Source of the DNA: Sulfitobacter sp. BSw21498
GTDB lineage: Bacteria > Pseudomonadota > Alphaproteobacteria > Rhodobacterales > Rhodobacteraceae
NCBI RefSeq assembly: GCF_006064855.1
Contig: NZ_CP040753.1
Location: 2,391,001 to 2,455,000, forward strand
Direction of reading: 5' to 3'
DNA length: 64,000 nucleotides
Shown one piece after another: positions 55,173-64,000 of this stretch. Each line of letters starts with the position of its first letter. Position 1 is the first letter of the stretch. The notes below the pieces were generated by a model that was not told where the DNA came from, searched no databases, and was given only the letters and a program-made list of their open reading frames with translations. Both the position numbers and the translations under genes were made by a program.

Positions 55173-56606
55173 TTATTCGGCGGCGATGGCCACGCTGGCC
55201 CCCATCTTTTCAAGGATCGCCTGCGCACAATCGCGCCCGTCCTTGATGGCCCAGACCACCAGTGACGCGCCGCGCACGATGTCACCCACGGCATAGACAC
55301 CATCCAGATCGGTCGCGCCGGTGATATAGTCGGCCTTGATCGTGCCCCAGCGGTTCACCGGCAGCTCTGGCGTGTTCCACAGTTTGGGCAGGTCTTCGGG
55401 TTCAAAGCCAAGCGCCATGATCACCAGATCGGCCTCTTCGACATAATCAGCACCCTCGATCACCTCGGGGGCCTGACGGCCAGAGACATCGGGCGCGCCA
55501 AGACGCATCTTTTGCACCATCACACCGGTGACCGGATCGCCGACGAACCCTTTGGGCGCGGACAGCCATTCAAATACCACGCCTTCTTCTTCGGCGTTCT
55601 GCACTTCGCGTTGCGAGCCGGGCATGTTGGTGCGGTCACGACGATAAAGACATTTCACCGACGTGGCCCCCTGGCGGATCGAGGTCCGCACACAGTCCAT
55701 CGCAGTATCACCGCCGCCAATGACGACGACCTTTTTACCCTGCGCGTTAAATCGACCGGAGTCGAATTCCTCGACCGCGTCGCCAAAGCTTTTGCGGTTG
55801 CTCACGGTCAGGAAATCAATCGCGCGTTCCAGACCCACACCGCCAACGCCGGGGGCCTGAATATCACGTGTCTTATAAACGCCCGTCGCGATGATTACGG
55901 CGTCATGCTTGGCGCGGATATCAGCAAAGCTGATGTCGACACCCACATCGCAGTTCAATTCAAAGTTAACGCCACCTTCGGCCAACTGATCGTTGCGGCG
56001 CATGACGATATCTTTTTCCAGTTTGAATCCGGGGATACCATAGGTCAGCAAGCCACCCGCGCGGTCATAGCGATCATAGATCGTAACCTGCACACCCGCA
56101 CGGCGCAGCACGTCCGCAGCGGCCAGACCGCCAGGCCCTGCGCCGATGATACCGACGGATTCGGCACGTTCGGTCTTGGGCTTGATCGCCTGCACCCAGC
56201 CGTTTTCCCATGCGGTATCGGTGATGTATTTCTCGACAGAGCCGATGGTCACAGTGCCGTGGCCGGATTGTTCAATCACACAGTTGCCTTCGCACAGACG
56301 GTCCTGCGGGCAGATGCGGCCGCAGATTTCGGGGAAGGTGTTGGTGGCCTGACTGATCTCGTAGGCTTCCTTCAGGCGCCCTTCGGCGGTCAGGCGCAGC
56401 CAGTCGGGGATGTTATTGTGCAGCGGGCAATGCGTCTGGCAATATGGAACGCCACACTGGCTACAGCGGCTGGATTGCTCCTGCGCTTTCTCATCCGCGT
56501 ATTCCGCATAAATCTCTTTAAAGTCTTCACGACGAAGATTCGGCATCCGTTTTTCGGGCATATCCCGGGAAACCGTTGTAAACTTGAGCATTGGCTGCTT
56601 TGCCAT
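55173..56606 (-). CDS. gltD: Glutamate synthase (NADPH) small subunit
   Basis: Flavoprotein subunit (477 residues) that takes electrons from NADPH and passes them through Fe-S centres to GltB. N-terminal [4Fe-4S] ligand cysteines appear in CSQCGVPYCQTHCP and CGRICPQDRLCEGNC; FAD motif GIIGAGPGGLAAADVLRRAG and the NADPH motif VVIGGGDTAMDC follow. ATG 56606 has GGAGAG upstream; the frame extends 8 codons further without support. The gene order gltD-gltB is reversed from many bacteria. Confidence 0.97.
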   Translation of the reverse strand: MAKQPMLKFTTVSRDMPEKRMPNLRREDFKEIYAEYADEKAQEQSSRCSQCGVPYCQTHCPLHNNIPDWLRLTAEGRLKEAYEISQATNTFPEICGRICPQDRLCEGNCVIEQSGHGTVTIGSVEKYITDTAWENGWVQAIKPKTERAESVGIIGAGPGGLAAADVLRRAGVQVTIYDRYDRAGGLLTYGIPGFKLEKDIVMRRNDQLAEGGVNFELNCDVGVDISFADIRAKHDAVIIATGVYKTRDIQAPGVGGVGLERAIDFLTVSNRKSFGDAVEEFDSGRFNAQGKKVVVIGGGDTAMDCVRTSIRQGATSVKCLYRRDRTNMPGSQREVQNAEEEGVVFEWLSAPKGFVGDPVTGVMVQKMRLGAPDVSGRQAPEVIEGADYVEEADLVIMALGFEPEDLPKLWNTPELPVNRWGTIKADYITGATDLDGVYAVGDIVRGASLVVWAIKDGRDCAQAILEKMGASVAIAAE

Positions 56607-56835
56607 CTTGGATCTCTCCGCATGAAACACGTTGCTGCCCCCTCATACACAGGCTCTTAAAGGATATAAAGGCAGCATTGCTGACCTATATACATATTAT
56701 TTTCATTCGCACGCATTTATCTGGCGGATATATCCCCATTTTATGTCCGATTCGGCCTTAACAACCTACTTCCCTTCCATCCCCCCAAAGTTGTAGCCCT
56801 ATGGCACCGAGAACGTTTCAAAGGCCGGCCCCTTC

Positions 56836-57639
56836 ATGACCCTGTTTCAATTACTGCTCGTCGCAATCATTCAGGGGCTGACAGAGTTCTTGCCCGTCTC
56901 GTCCTCGGGTCATCTGATTTTGCTGCCCACGCTCACCGGCGGACCCGATCAGGGGCTTGCCATTGATGTGGCGGTGCATGTCGGCACGCTTCTTGCTGTG
57001 GTTCTATATTTTCGCACCGAAGTCGCAGAGGCCACTATAGGACTTGGCCGCTTGCTACGCGGCAAGATGGACACCCCCGGCGCGCGGCTTGCGGCGCTTT
57101 TGATTATTGCAACGATTCCGGTTCTGGTGGTCGGGCTGGTGATCAAGCTGCTGGGGATCGACGAGATGCTCCGCTCTGTTGCGGTGATCGGCTGGACGAT
57201 GCTGCTGTTCGGGATTGTACTGTATTGGGCCGACCACACAGGTCGCAGCGACCGCAACACCGAAGACTGGAACATGAAAGGTGCCGTCTGGATGGGGCTC
57301 GCGCAAGCCATCGCGCTGATCCCCGGCACCTCGCGGTCGGGCATCACGATCACCGCGGCACGCAAACTGGGCTATGATCGCGCCAGCGCCGCGACGCTTT
57401 CCATGCTGATGTCGATCCCCACGATCCTCGCCTCGGGTGCACTTTTGTCACTGGACGTGATCGGAGAGGCCGACGCGCAGCTTGCCCGTGACGCATCCAT
57501 CGCCGCCGCCTTCGCCTTTGTCGCGGCACTTGCGGCCTTGACCTTGATGATGCGCCTGCTGCGGAGCGTGAATTTCACCCCCTATGTGATCTACCGCATC
57601 CTACTGGGGGCCGCGCTGCTGGTGTATGCCTACAGCTAA
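56836..57639 (+). CDS. uppP: Undecaprenyl-diphosphatase
   Basis: Integral membrane phosphatase (BacA/UppP) that recycles C55-PP for peptidoglycan and other polymers, and is linked to bacitracin resistance. 267 residues, eight hydrophobic helices. Catalytic motifs IIQGLTEFLPVSSSGHL (residues 12-28, with E and S/G) and IPGTSRSGITITAA with the Arg are intact. It diverges from gltD across 230 bp and ends at an intrinsic terminator. Confidence 0.97.
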   Translation: MTLFQLLLVAIIQGLTEFLPVSSSGHLILLPTLTGGPDQGLAIDVAVHVGTLLAVVLYFRTEVAEATIGLGRLLRGKMDTPGARLAALLIIATIPVLVVGLVIKLLGIDEMLRSVAVIGWTMLLFGIVLYWADHTGRSDRNTEDWNMKGAVWMGLAQAIALIPGTSRSGITITAARKLGYDRASAATLSMLMSIPTILASGALLSLDVIGEADAQLARDASIAAAFAFVAALAALTLMMRLLRSVNFTPYVIYRILLGAALLVYAYS

Positions 57640-57641
57640 AG

Positions 57642-57673
57642 AAAAGGCCCCGCCGTTGCCGGCAGGGCCTTTC
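57642..57673. terminator. Bidirectional terminator after uppP
   Basis: AAAAGGCCC-CGCC and GGCA-GGGCCTTT arms around GTTGCC, with A-run and T-run edges. It ends both uppP and the convergent NDUFA9-like gene. Confidence 0.85.
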
Positions 57674-57694
57674 TGTATTCCGAATGCTACTGGC

Positions 57695-58678
57695 TCAGGT
57701 CCGCAGATTTTTCGCGGATTTCTTGATCTCGTCATACTGACCCGACGGGCGGAAACGCCACAGATACTCGGGCAGCACCGATCCCATAGACACAGGGGTG
57801 ATCCCCAGAGCGTCAAAGCCTCGCGCGCCCTCGCCTACGACGTTATCATGGGCCAGGTTCTTGATCTGATCACGGGTCAACGTGTTGTTCTTGATCAAAC
57901 CGAAGGTCACCGATTGCAGCACATCCAAACCAAAGGCGATCATCCGCGCGACAAACGTTGGTAATGCGATGACCAGACGACGGCGGTTTACCACACCCAG
58001 CATACGCTGCATCAGGCCGCGAAAGCTCTCGACCTCGGGTCCGCCCAATTCGTAGATACCCGCCGGGGCCTTGCCCGTCACCGCCAGCTCTGCCGCATGG
58101 GCGACGTCATCGACATAAACCGGCTGGAACAATGTATCCGCACCCACCGCAGGGATCGCAGGGCTGATCCGCGTCATACCGGCAAAACGGTTAAAGAAGT
58201 CATCCTCGGGCCCGAACACGATCGAGGGGCGCAGAATAACGGCATCGGGCATGTATTTCAGCACGCCGGCCTCTCCCATCGCCTTGGTCTGGGCATAGTC
58301 GCTATCGGTCTCGGCATTCGCACCGATGGCAGAGATCTGAACCAAGCGCTGCACCCCTTCGACTGCAGACAGGCGCGCAATACGCTCAGCACCGTCAGCC
58401 TGAATCGCGTCAAAGGTGTTCTTGCCAGCCTCGGCCATGATCCCAACGCAGTTCACCACCGCATCAGCGCCCCGCAACACATCGCGCACAGATGCGTCAT
58501 CGCGGATGTTGCAAAAGACCGGTTCGACCTGCCCAACGGTGCCATAGGTACGCACGAATAACGCTTCGTTCGGGCGACGCACCGCAACGCGCACACGCCA
58601 TCCCGCCAACGCCATGCGGCGAACGATATACCGCCCCACAAACCCGGAACCGCCGTAAACCGTGACCAGCTTTGCCAT
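57695..58678 (-). CDS. Complex I NDUFA9-subunit-like NAD(P)-binding protein
   Basis: 327-residue extended-SDR protein of the NDUFA9/39-kDa family, whose bacterial members include respiratory complex I accessory proteins. Rossmann motif VTVYGGSGFVGRYIVRR, VVNCVGIMAEAGKNTFDAIQADG, and YVDDVAHAAELAV are characteristic; the YxxxK pair (SDYAQTKAMGE) is present. It is monocistronic, with a terminator on its 3' side. Physiological role unproven; other epimerase activities are possible. Confidence 0.87.
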   Translation of the reverse strand: MAKLVTVYGGSGFVGRYIVRRMALAGWRVRVAVRRPNEALFVRTYGTVGQVEPVFCNIRDDASVRDVLRGADAVVNCVGIMAEAGKNTFDAIQADGAERIARLSAVEGVQRLVQISAIGANAETDSDYAQTKAMGEAGVLKYMPDAVILRPSIVFGPEDDFFNRFAGMTRISPAIPAVGADTLFQPVYVDDVAHAAELAVTGKAPAGIYELGGPEVESFRGLMQRMLGVVNRRRLVIALPTFVARMIAFGLDVLQSVTFGLIKNNTLTRDQIKNLAHDNVVGEGARGFDALGITPVSMGSVLPEYLWRFRPSGQYDEIKKSAKNLRT

Positions 58679-58843
58679 GATGATACCCCTGACCAGAAAA
58701 TCTAGGGCAACAGATACATCCCCCCCCCTTGAGGAACAAGCAGCAATTCCGGCCCAAAGTGCCGCCCACAGCCGATCCAGCGCAACAAATCGCGCCCCTC
58801 GCCAATTATTCTGTCGTCACTTCGTTTTGTTGCGAGAATCCAA

Positions 58844-58872
58844 TTGACACCCCCGCCCCACAGCAATAAACG
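58844..58872 (+). promoter_or_regulatory. Sigma70-type promoter of tRNA-Leu
   Basis: TTGACA (58844-58849), exact 17-bp spacer, TAAACG (58867-58872), with the tRNA beginning 21 nt later. The best -35/-10 match in the window and well placed for a stable RNA gene. Confidence 0.7.
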
Positions 58873-58892
58873 CTCCCTCACAACCCCCCTGT

Positions 58893-58978
58893 GCCCAGGT
58901 GGCGGAATGGTAGACGCGCTAGCTTCAGGTGCTAGTACTGGCAACGGTGTGGAGGTTCGAGTCCTCTCCTGGGCACCA
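58893..58978 (+). tRNA. tRNA-Leu (anticodon CAG)
   Basis: Class II tRNA with long variable arm. Acceptor GCCCAGG pairs with CCTGGGC, anticodon stem CTAGC/GCTAG around loop TTCAGGT (anticodon CAG), variable arm TACTGGCAACGGTGT, T loop TTCGAGT, encoded CCA at 58976-58978. Decodes CTG, the dominant Leu codon in this genome type. Confidence 0.97.
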
Positions 58979-59414
58979 CTTATCCCCGATAAGCAAGTTA
59001 CCTAGAAAAATCATTTACGGTTTTTCATTCCCTGATCTCCTCTTACGTACTTAGTTTCTGCCTGCCTTTCGTCGCATTGTGCTTGAGATGGGATTGGAAA
59101 CGCGCTTTCTGGGATTTTTGGAATGTACCGCACGCCGAGAGGTCAAGCAGGCACAGCCCAATTCGGGATGCGCTACCCTTGTCGCCATTGGGCGAACGGT
59201 GGGCCTCAGAAATTTAAATGACGGCGCGAAATCGTAGCAAGTCCAGCTTGTATATGCGCGGCCTATCACGCTAATGCGGCAACATAGTGACCAAATGCTC
59301 TGCCACCGAACCACCTTAGCTTAACAAAGGGCAACCGCCCCTCGGGACATCTTGGCTGGCAACGTAAAAAGGCCCGGCAACTGCCGGGCCTCCCTAAAGT
59401 CCTAAATCCAGCTA
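58979..59414. other. Intergenic region after tRNA-Leu
   Basis: About 390 bp without a supportable gene, plus the SH3-gene terminator at its right edge. Somewhat AT-richer than the surroundings. An 87-codon minus-strand frame (59051-59314) has no ribosome binding site or family resemblance. I see no attachment site, repeat or RNA here. Confidence 0.4.
59366..59390 (-). terminator. Intrinsic terminator of the SH3-domain gene
   Basis: Perfect 9-bp stem GGCCCGGCA/TGCCGGGCC (59371-59390) with AAAAA at 59366-59370, i.e. a U-run on the minus strand. 24 bp past the SH3-gene stop. Confidence 0.88.
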
Positions 59415-60104
59415 TTAGCGGATAACGCTTACGATCGCATTGGTTTCAGGGTTTACGATGACCGTCTGGCCATTGATGTCAACGTAACGGTATTCCGACT
59501 GCGAAGGAATTTCGTATAGGACGACGTCCTGAGGTACGCCGGCACCGACCGCGACTTCACCGTCAAGGTAAACTGTCTCTACCGGGTTGCTTTCGATATA
59601 TGTCACCGTCTCTACAGTGGGTTCAACTGCTGCCGAACCGGCCGCGCCCCCGAGGATACCGCCTGCGATGATGCCGCCCACGGGACCGCCAGCAGCATAT
59701 GCCGCGAGCGAACCGATCACTGCGCCAGCTGTCGCACCTTGGCGCTCATCTTTCAGAGTTTCACCGGTGTCCTCGTACGTCACTGTGGTGACTTCCACTG
59801 CCGCAGGACGTTCCGTTACCACATAAGCCTCTTCTTCGGCTGAAACAGTCAGGTAGGGCGCGTAGGACCAACCCTCAACGCCATTATATGAGACTTTGCA
59901 CCACGTGCCGTCTGCGACACAACCGTCGAGCGTCGCTGCTTCGCCACCAGGGATGACACCCAGAATGGTGTAGTTATTGGCAGGGCCACTGCGGATGTTC
60001 AGATCGGTTGCGGCGCTTGCATCCATCGCCATCGCCGATACAGGCAGAACGGCGGCCAGCGCCAGGGAAGATACCATTGTAAATTTTGTAAAAGACGTTT
60101 TCAT
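59415..60104 (-). CDS. Secreted SH3-domain / DUF1236-like protein
   Basis: 229 residues. Signal peptide at 1-24 (TMVSSLALAAVLPVSAMA), then a bacterial SH3 domain (ATDLNIRSGPANNYTILGVI ... GTWCKVSYNGVEGWSYAPYL). A glycine-rich hydrophobic stretch (AYAAGGPVGGIIAGGILGGAAG) follows, then a C-terminal DUF1236-like segment (SEYRYVDINGQTVIVNPETNAIVSVI). ATG 60104 has GAGGAGA upstream; the open frame upstream is not supported. It may act in cell-wall or stress functions in the periplasm. An IS element lies 152 bp upstream and could affect its promoter. Confidence 0.88.
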   Translation of the reverse strand: MKTSFTKFTMVSSLALAAVLPVSAMAMDASAATDLNIRSGPANNYTILGVIPGGEAATLDGCVADGTWCKVSYNGVEGWSYAPYLTVSAEEEAYVVTERPAAVEVTTVTYEDTGETLKDERQGATAGAVIGSLAAYAAGGPVGGIIAGGILGGAAGSAAVEPTVETVTYIESNPVETVYLDGEVAVGAGVPQDVVLYEIPSQSEYRYVDINGQTVIVNPETNAIVSVIR

Positions 60105-60255
60105 CGTTATTCTCCTCACTAGCCGCGTAGCAGTTGATCTGCTGTCACCCTGTTCGGTGCTGCGGCATCTGGGTTGATAACCTCCAGATATGGCAAAGGT
60201 TCCACCGTTGGTTCTCACCGTGATTGGACCCCGGCAGAGTTTTGCTTATAGGTCC

Positions 60256-60281
60256 TGACCTGCCCCCCGAAACTTCCCTCA
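60256..60281 (+). repeat. IS3 left inverted repeat
   Basis: Begins TGACCTGCCCCCCGA and continues AACTTCCCTCA. Matches the complement of the right end at 61483-61508. Confidence 0.9.
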
Positions 60282-60322
60282 GTTTAATGTAGAGTTTGCT
60301 CAACCTTCGAAGGAGCAAACAG

Positions 60323-60586
60323 ATGCGACAGAGCCGTTTTACTGAAGCCCAAATTATCGGAATGATCAAAGAACAGGAAGCTGGCATGCCGACGGCAGAG
60401 GTGTGCCGCAGGCATGGCTTGAGTCCCGCGTCGTTCTACAAGTTCAAAGCCAAATATGGTGGCATGAACGTTTCTGATACTCATCGCCTTAGATCGCTGG
60501 AGGATGAGAACGCCAAGCTGAAGCGCCTTCTGGCGGACACGATGTTGGACAATGTTGTGTTGAAGGATTTGCTGGGAAAGAACTGA
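60323..60586 (+). CDS. IS3-family transposase OrfA
   Basis: 87-residue helix-turn-helix subunit of the IS transposase. HTH core [20 protein letters not shown] and [21 protein letters not shown], then a leucine-rich coiled coil ([20 protein letters not shown]) for dimerisation. ATG 60323 follows GGAG. OrfA and OrfB lie in frames related by -1, so a fusion transposase is expected by programmed frameshift near the end of orfA (GGGAAAG). Confidence 0.92.
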   Translation: MRQSRFTEAQIIGMIKEQEAGMPTAEVCRRHGLSPASFYKFKAKYGGMNVSDTHRLRSLEDENAKLKRLLADTMLDNVVLKDLLGKN

Positions 60587-60597
60587 CGACACCGAAT

Positions 60598-61482
60598 GTG
60601 CGACGGGCCGCAGCACGCAAGGCAATGCGAGACCATGATATCTCGCAGCGCCGGGCGTGCAGGCTTGTCGGTGTCGATCCCAAGACCGTCCGGCGCGATC
60701 AGTCACCGGATAATCCAGAAGTTCGCGAAGAGATGAAAGCGATTGCCAGCAAGCGACGGCGCTTTGGCTACCGCCGGATCGGTGTGCTGCTGGAACGCAA
60801 GGGAAGGATCATGAACCACAAGAAACTGTATCGCCTTTATACTGAAGAAAAGCTGGGCGTTAGACGGCGCAGGGGCCGCAAGCGTGCGCGTGGCTCGCGG
60901 ACACCAATGCCGGTTGCTTTGCGTCCTGGCGAGCGTTGGTCCTTAGATTTTGTGTCGGATACGTTCGGCGCGTCACGCAAGTTCCGCATGCTGGCTGTAA
61001 ACGACGATTGTTGCCGCGAGAACCTCTGCTTGGTGGCTGACACCAGCATCTCGGGCGCTCGTGTCGCGCGGGAACTTGACGCGCTTGTCCGTATTTATGG
61101 AAAGCCTGCCTGCATTGTCAGTGATAACGGCACGGAGTTTACCAGTCGTGCGATCCTAAAATGGGCCGGTGATAACGACGTTGATTGGCATTACATCGAC
61201 CCCGGCAAACCCCAGCAGAATGGCTTCATAGAAAGCTTCAATGGCAGCCTGCGCGACGAGCTGTTGAATGAGGAAATCTTCGATACGTTGGATGACGCCC
61301 GTCGCAAGCTGGCACTCTGGCGATACGACTACAACAACGTCAGGCCGCACTCATCGCTTGGGAACCAAACACCGGCAGAAGCTCGTCGAGCGCTTGAGCA
61401 ATTTGAGGGCTCCGCGCAAGACGCGCTTGCCCAAACTGACGACGAAGAATATGAAACCCAGACCCGCAAACTCTCGTTATGA
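60598..61482 (+). CDS. IS3-family transposase OrfB (DDE integrase domain)
   Basis: Catalytic part, 294 residues from GTG 60598. DDE triad visible as D in [11 protein letters not shown] in [11 protein letters not shown] and E in [16 protein letters not shown] (35 residues apart, as expected). The C-terminus [17 protein letters not shown] is standard for IS3 OrfB. Its frame is -1 relative to orfA. No in-frame stops or frameshifts, so the element looks competent. Confidence 0.95.
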   Translation: MRRAAARKAMRDHDISQRRACRLVGVDPKTVRRDQSPDNPEVREEMKAIASKRRRFGYRRIGVLLERKGRIMNHKKLYRLYTEEKLGVRRRRGRKRARGSRTPMPVALRPGERWSLDFVSDTFGASRKFRMLAVNDDCCRENLCLVADTSISGARVARELDALVRIYGKPACIVSDNGTEFTSRAILKWAGDNDVDWHYIDPGKPQQNGFIESFNGSLRDELLNEEIFDTLDDARRKLALWRYDYNNVRPHSSLGNQTPAEARRALEQFEGSAQDALAQTDDEEYETQTRKLSL

Positions 61483-61508
61483 ATGAGGGAGCCTCGGGGG
61501 GCAGGTCA
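61483..61508 (-). repeat. IS3 right inverted repeat
   Basis: Reads AATGAGGGAGCC then TCGGGGGGCAGGTCA; its complement matches the left end. Adjacent GTCC at 61509-61512 is the target duplication. Confidence 0.9.
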
Positions 61509-61690
61509 GTCCGGATTCAGTCTAGAAGTTGCGGTATGGCATTCGCAGCTTTGCACCATGCTTGCCGGTCATCGGCCTGAAAACAGGATGGAACTTCGAT
61601 CTGTCGCGATTCCAGATCCGTCATTTAGCGTCCGTTTTAAATTTTGTCCCCACGAGAGGGGGGCGTTCATAGTAGAGGTTCTTTGGACAT
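61509..61690. other. Unassigned segment between IS and recombinase remnant
   Basis: About 180 bp with no supportable gene; a 75-codon plus-strand frame here resembles nothing I know. It may be degraded mobile-element DNA. Confidence 0.3.
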
Positions 61691-61966
61691 CGTTTCATAA
61701 AAAAGCTTGAGGCGGATCTGGCTACTCAGGCTCAGGATCCTATTGAGATCACACCGGACTTAGCAGCACTCCACCGTGCGGCGATTGACGACATCTCCGA
61801 CATCCTTAACGACCCGGATGTTGTGCATCGCGCGTCTGAAGTCCTCGGCGCGCTTATCGACAGCATTACAATCCGTCACGATGCGGAGCGTGGCCATACG
61901 GCGCTGCTGGAGGGTAAGCCGTCGGGATTGTTGAGCTTTGCGTACAGCAAAAAAGCCGCGACCTGA
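61691..61966 (+). pseudogene. C-terminal remnant of a large serine recombinase
   Basis: 91 codons open to a TGA at 61964, with no start codon or N-terminal catalytic domain. The translation (KLEADLATQAQD, ALHRAAIDDISDILND, RASEVLGALIDSITIRHD, GLLSFAYSKKAAT) resembles the coiled C-terminal tail of site-specific serine recombinases. Its last codons overlap the rRNA-operon terminator, and the tRNA-fMet 3' end is 26 bp away, a plausible integration site. Most likely the scar of a lost integrated element. Identification from sequence style; no search was possible. Confidence 0.65.
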
Positions 61967-61979
61967 TTGGGTGCGGCTT
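61949..61979 (-). terminator. Intrinsic terminator of the rRNA operon
   Basis: On the minus strand AAGCCGC ... GCGGCTT followed by a T-run (complement of AAAAAA at 61949-61954). It lies 13 bp past the tRNA-fMet 3' end and would end the rrn transcript. It overlaps the last codons of the recombinase remnant on the other strand. Confidence 0.85.
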
Positions 61980-61991
61980 GTGTGTTAAGTT

Positions 61992-62068
<77 letters not shown>

Positions 62069-62142
62069 CCGGGTGCCAATGAGTATGTATTGGCTTATTA
62101 ATTGTCATCGCAGAGAGATACGTTATTTAGAGGTTTTGCTAG

Positions 62143-62257
62143 GTTTGGCGGTGACCTACTCTCCCACGTCTTAAGACGCAGTACCATTGGCGCAGTAGCA
62201 CTTAACTGCCGAGTTCGGGATGGGATCGGGTGTTTTGCTTACGCTATGACCACCAAA
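62143..62257 (-). rRNA. rrf: 5S ribosomal RNA
   Basis: About 115 nt on the minus strand starting GTTTGGTGGTCATAGCG, with conserved ACCCGATCCCATCCCGAACTC-type core and 3' end complementary to the start (CACCGCCAAAC). Ends are approximate. Located between 23S and tRNA-fMet. Confidence 0.94.
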
Positions 62258-62345
62258 CCGAGTAAAACCTCTAAATGTCCAAGTCAGTACAACTGATTGT
62301 ATGTGTATGCTTTTGTCTCAGTAGATTAGTCTTTCTTCTACTGGA

Positions 62346-64000
<1,655 letters not shown>

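Larger units (their letters stand above)
60256..61508 (+). mobile_element. Intact IS3-family insertion sequence (IS407-group-like)
   Basis: 1253-bp element. Terminal inverted repeats begin TGACCTGCCCCCCGA at 60256 and end as its reverse complement at 61508; the first 15 bp are identical and the next dozen mostly match. A 4-bp target duplication GTCC flanks it (60252-60255 and 61509-61512), typical of the IS407 group. It carries overlapping orfA and orfB in the -1 frame, with no visible disruption, and inserted 152 bp upstream of the SH3-domain gene. The clean ends and duplication argue for a recent insertion. Confidence 0.96.

Noticed and set aside
59051..59314. 87-codon minus-strand frame after tRNA-Leu
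   Set aside because: No ribosome binding site, no motif, and it does not extend into a known family.

Overview
The window is a piece of chromosome from an alphaproteobacterium, most likely a marine member of the Rhodobacteraceae (Roseobacter group). The support is the high-GC coding style, the fbcFBC-type cytochrome bc1 operon with petP/petR-like regulators nearby, the pxp and TRAP gene style, complex-I NDUFA9-like and QueG proteins, and an rRNA operon ending 23S-5S-tRNA-fMet. The genus cannot be fixed from sequence reading alone. Most of the window is dense core genome with many ATGA overlaps. The right end is accessory-like and then becomes ribosomal.

Layout. 1-6.8 kb: an MscS channel cut by the window edge, then leuC-leuD, a membrane protein, an EEP-fold protein and leuB (leucine synthesis). 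6.9-9.4 kb: tRNA-Arg, an orphan LacI regulator and a YcaQ-type DNA glycosylase. 9.5-16.3 kb: an FAD amino-acid dehydrogenase, a complete TRAP transporter (DctP, DctQ, DctM) and 5-oxoprolinase pxpB-pxpC-pxpA, which together read as a scavenging operon for 5-oxoproline or a related compound. 16.4-19.1 kb: tRNA-Lys, dapF, mtaB and a small ABM-like protein. 19.2-22.0 kb: cytochrome bc1 (petA-petB-petC, minus strand). 22-28.7 kb: a GST, an FMN-binding PaiB-like protein, an FMN riboswitch with ribH, isoprenoid genes (xseB-ispA-dxs) and petP-petR regulators. 28.7-33 kb: ilvE, a secreted cyclase, a DMT exporter and aroC. 33-36.5 kb: a TPP riboswitch with thiB-thiP-thiQ. 36.5-45.1 kb: exoD, an epimerase, a glycosyltransferase, ade-amn (AMP to adenine to hypoxanthine), an HU protein, a DMT transporter and msrB-msrA. 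45.1-58.7 kb: a hydantoinase-A-like protein, queG, a GST, mtgA, a GDSL lipoprotein, gltB-gltD, uppP and an NDUFA9-like protein. 58.9-64 kb: tRNA-Leu, an SH3/DUF1236-like secreted protein, an intact IS3-family element with a 4-bp target duplication, the tail of a serine recombinase, and the 3' part of an rRNA operon (tRNA-fMet, 5S, partial 23S) on the minus strand.

No defence island, CRISPR array, prophage or secondary-metabolite cluster is visible, and I do not claim a new system. The observations most worth checking are: a DapF whose second catalytic cysteine position is serine and which carries an in-frame 24-bp tandem repeat; a long hairpin that buries the Shine-Dalgarno of a small ABM-like gene; a palindrome inside the petP/ilvE divergent promoter; an EEP-fold protein lacking the canonical metal-binding Glu and a clean start; an extra hairpin in the 23S rRNA; and a recombinase remnant lying against the tRNA-fMet end of the rRNA operon.
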